From NCBI GenBank assembly GCA_027307295.1, contig DAHUXF010000159.1, positions 1-6,789 of the forward strand: a stretch of DNA of 6,789 bases, written 5' to 3'. This document shows positions 4,990 to 6,789 of the stretch, one piece after another. Made by a program: the position numbers and the translations under genes. Within the stretch, counting starts at the first letter, position 1; the number at the start of each line of letters is the position of its first letter. The notes beneath the pieces were generated by a model. The model ran no database searches. It worked only from the letters and a program-made list of their open reading frames with translations, and was not told where the DNA came from. The DNA is from Acidobacteriaceae bacterium (lineage in GTDB: Bacteria; Acidobacteriota; Terriglobia; Terriglobales; Acidobacteriaceae).

Positions 4990-6789
4990 TCAGGTCCCGG
5001 AATAAACTTCCTGTCTGGTTCCAGCCTTCAAGGCCGCCCTGGCAGCTCTGTGTCCATGGATCATGGTGAAGATTACAGGAACAAAGAGCAAAGTCGCGAC
5101 GGTAGCAAAAATCAGCCCGCCAATCACCGCCCGTCCCAGGGGAGCATTTTGCTCTCCGCCTTCACCCAGGCCCAGGGCCATCGGCACCATGCCAATAATC
5201 ATAGCTAACGCGGTCATCACCACCGGACGCATTCTGGTATAACCGGCGTCCAGCGCCGCATCCAGCGCCGTAAACCCTTCCTGCATGCGTTCGCGGGCGA
5301 AGGAGATTACAAGGATGCTGTTGGCGGTAGCAACGCCCATGCACATCACAGCGCCCGTCAGGGAAGGCACGTTAAGCGTAGTGTGCGTGAGCAGCAGCAT
5401 CCAGACGATGCCCGCCAAAGCGCCCGGAAGCGCAGTGATGATGATGAAGGGATCGATCCAGGACTGGAAATTGACGACAATCAACAGGTACACCAGGACG
5501 ATCGACATGATTAGGCCAATGCCAAGGCCAACAAACGAGCTGGTCATGGTTTCAACCTGTCCCCGGATTTCAATGCGGGATCCCTTAGGCAGTTTTTTTT
5601 CATAGCTGGCGACGATCCTTCGCGTGTCACGCGCTACGCCACCCAGATCGCGCCCCTGCACGCTGGCATATACATCTATGACGGGCTGGATGTTGTAGTG
5701 CGAAATTACCGCCGGAGTCACCGTGGGGGAAACCGTGGCCAGGTTTCCCAGCACCTGCGGCGCCGGCGCTCCCGGCGCGGTGATGGGAGTATTCATCAGG
5801 GCCTGCAGAGAGTCCACACGGTATTCCGGCGTCTGCACTGCCACGTTGTAGGTAACGCCGTTTTCGCGGTTCAACCAGAATGTGGGAGCGGTCTGGAAGC
5901 TGCCGCTCAGGGAGACAAGCAGGTTTTGCGCTACGTCGCGCTGTTGCAGCCCCACCTGCTGGGCGCGACTGCGGTCCACGTTCAGCTGCAGTGCTGGAGA
6001 ATTCATCAGCTGCTGCACATGGACATCGGCGGCCCCTGGAACGTGCCGCAACTGGTTGGTCAATTGTTGCGCCAGTTGGTAGTTTTCCGCCTGGTTCTTG
6101 CCCACTACCTGAATATCAATAGGAGAGGGAAGGCCAAAATTGAGGATTTGGCTGACAATGTCCGCCGGCTGGAAGAAGAACTCTACGCCGGGAAATTGCC
6201 GGGGCAGCTCTTCCCGCAGCTGCCTGACGTACTCCGCCGTAGGACGGTGCTTTTCCTGGTTCAACGAGAAAAGAATTTCTGCGTCGGATGTGCCAATGCT
6301 TCCTGCTGTGCTGTAGGAGTTGTTGATGGAGCTGTACGCCAGTCCAATGTTATCCAGTACGGTTACCAGCTCTTCTTTGGGGATCCTGGAGCGCACATAA
6401 TTTTCAACTTCGTCGCACAAGCGGGCGGTTTCTTCAATTCTTAGGCCGGCGCGTCCGCGCAGATGCATGCGGAAGATGCCGGCATCAACTTCGGGGAAGA
6501 AGTCCTGGCCCAGGAAGAACACCAGTCCCATGGAAAGGATGCAGAAGCCGAGGAATGACGCTACAAAAATACGGCGATGTTCCATGGCTGATTGCAAAGT
6601 TCCGTGGTAGGCATCGCGCAGTTGTTCGAACCTCCGTTCAAAGCCGATCTGAAAGCGCTTGAACGGGGCCGAGAAACCAGTGCCGACCTTGAACTTATTT
6701 TCATGTTCATGACCGCGCAGCAGATACATCACCAGCGTGGGAACCAGCGTTCGTGAAAGCAGATAAGAAGCAAGCATGGCAAAAACCAC
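4990..6789 (-). CDS. RND-family efflux pump, C-terminal 599 residues (5' end off the window)
   Basis: This is the proton-driven inner-membrane pump of the tripartite system (AcrB/HAE-1-like, PF00873). The gene runs off the right edge, so the first codon in view (GTG) is not a start. By comparison with AcrB, roughly 450-480 N-terminal residues are missing, including TM4 with its Asp pair. Visible are TM6 (about 1-23), a linker, TM7 (about 74-93) ending in LGQDFFPEVDAGIF, the large periplasmic porter/docking region (about 105-415), and TM8-TM12 (about 418-577). The conserved end ENAP-like segment GEGGEQNAPLGRAVIGG (542-558) and the LLFVPVIFTMIHG finish (567-579) are typical. In TM10 the AcrB-like GLSAKN motif reads GVATANS (485-491), so the relay lysine aligns with A489. 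R519 and T526 of TM11 match AcrB R971 and T978. Substrate cannot be assigned. The adaptor gene follows after 10 nt. Confidence 0.96.
   Translation of the reverse strand: MVFAMLASYLLSRTLVPTLVMYLLRGHEHENKFKVGTGFSAPFKRFQIGFERRFEQLRDAYHGTLQSAMEHRRIFVASFLGFCILSMGLVFFLGQDFFPEVDAGIFRMHLRGRAGLRIEETARLCDEVENYVRSRIPKEELVTVLDNIGLAYSSINNSYSTAGSIGTSDAEILFSLNQEKHRPTAEYVRQLREELPRQFPGVEFFFQPADIVSQILNFGLPSPIDIQVVGKNQAENYQLAQQLTNQLRHVPGAADVHVQQLMNSPALQLNVDRSRAQQVGLQQRDVAQNLLVSLSGSFQTAPTFWLNRENGVTYNVAVQTPEYRVDSLQALMNTPITAPGAPAPQVLGNLATVSPTVTPAVISHYNIQPVIDVYASVQGRDLGGVARDTRRIVASYEKKLPKGSRIEIRGQVETMTSSFVGLGIGLIMSIVLVYLLIVVNFQSWIDPFIIITALPGALAGIVWMLLLTHTTLNVPSLTGAVMCMGVATANSILVISFARERMQEGFTALDAALDAGYTRMRPVVMTALAMIIGMVPMALGLGEGGEQNAPLGRAVIGGLIFATVATLLFVPVIFTMIHGHRAARAALKAGTRQEVYSGT

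Noticed and set aside
5698..6444. Plus-strand reading frame of 248 codons opposite the RND pump
   Set aside because: It is antisense to a strongly conserved RND porter region, its product is Arg/His/Gln-rich, and it has no convincing start signal.

Overview
The window looks like chromosomal DNA from a moderately GC-rich, diderm (Gram-negative-type) bacterium. The best guess for lineage is Acidobacteriota. This rests on the overall look of the proteins and on a secreted protein of a type I associate with that phylum; it is an inference from memory, not a search result.

Layout. The left end (2-64, +) carries the last 20 codons of an unidentified gene. Next is a phosphoribosyltransferase-fold protein (70-876, +). 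Everything else is on the minus strand and converges on that gene. In transcription order from the right edge these are: an RND inner-membrane pump missing its N-terminal half (6789-4990), its periplasmic adaptor (4979-3756), an outer-membrane channel lipoprotein of the NodT type (3759-2284), a secreted protein of unknown function with a LolA/RseB-like look (2189-1236), and a small two-helix membrane protein of the PGPGW type (1109-891).

How the genes work together. The pump, adaptor and channel form a tight operon, with a 10-nt gap and then a 4-nt TTGA overlap. Together they encode a complete tripartite efflux machine of the AcrA/AcrB/TolC type, spanning both membranes and driven by the proton gradient. 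The substrate cannot be told from the sequence. No regulator gene is visible, though one could lie off the right edge. The last two minus-strand genes follow gaps of 94 and 126 nt, so they may be read through from the operon or have their own weak promoters.

Most of the window is ordinary efflux-operon DNA. Two things stand out. The phosphoribosyltransferase homologue has lost the residues that normally bind PRPP and carries a CPSC motif in that loop. The RND pump has alanine where AcrB has the proton-relay lysine of TM10. No RNA genes, mobile elements, CRISPR arrays or long repeats were seen.
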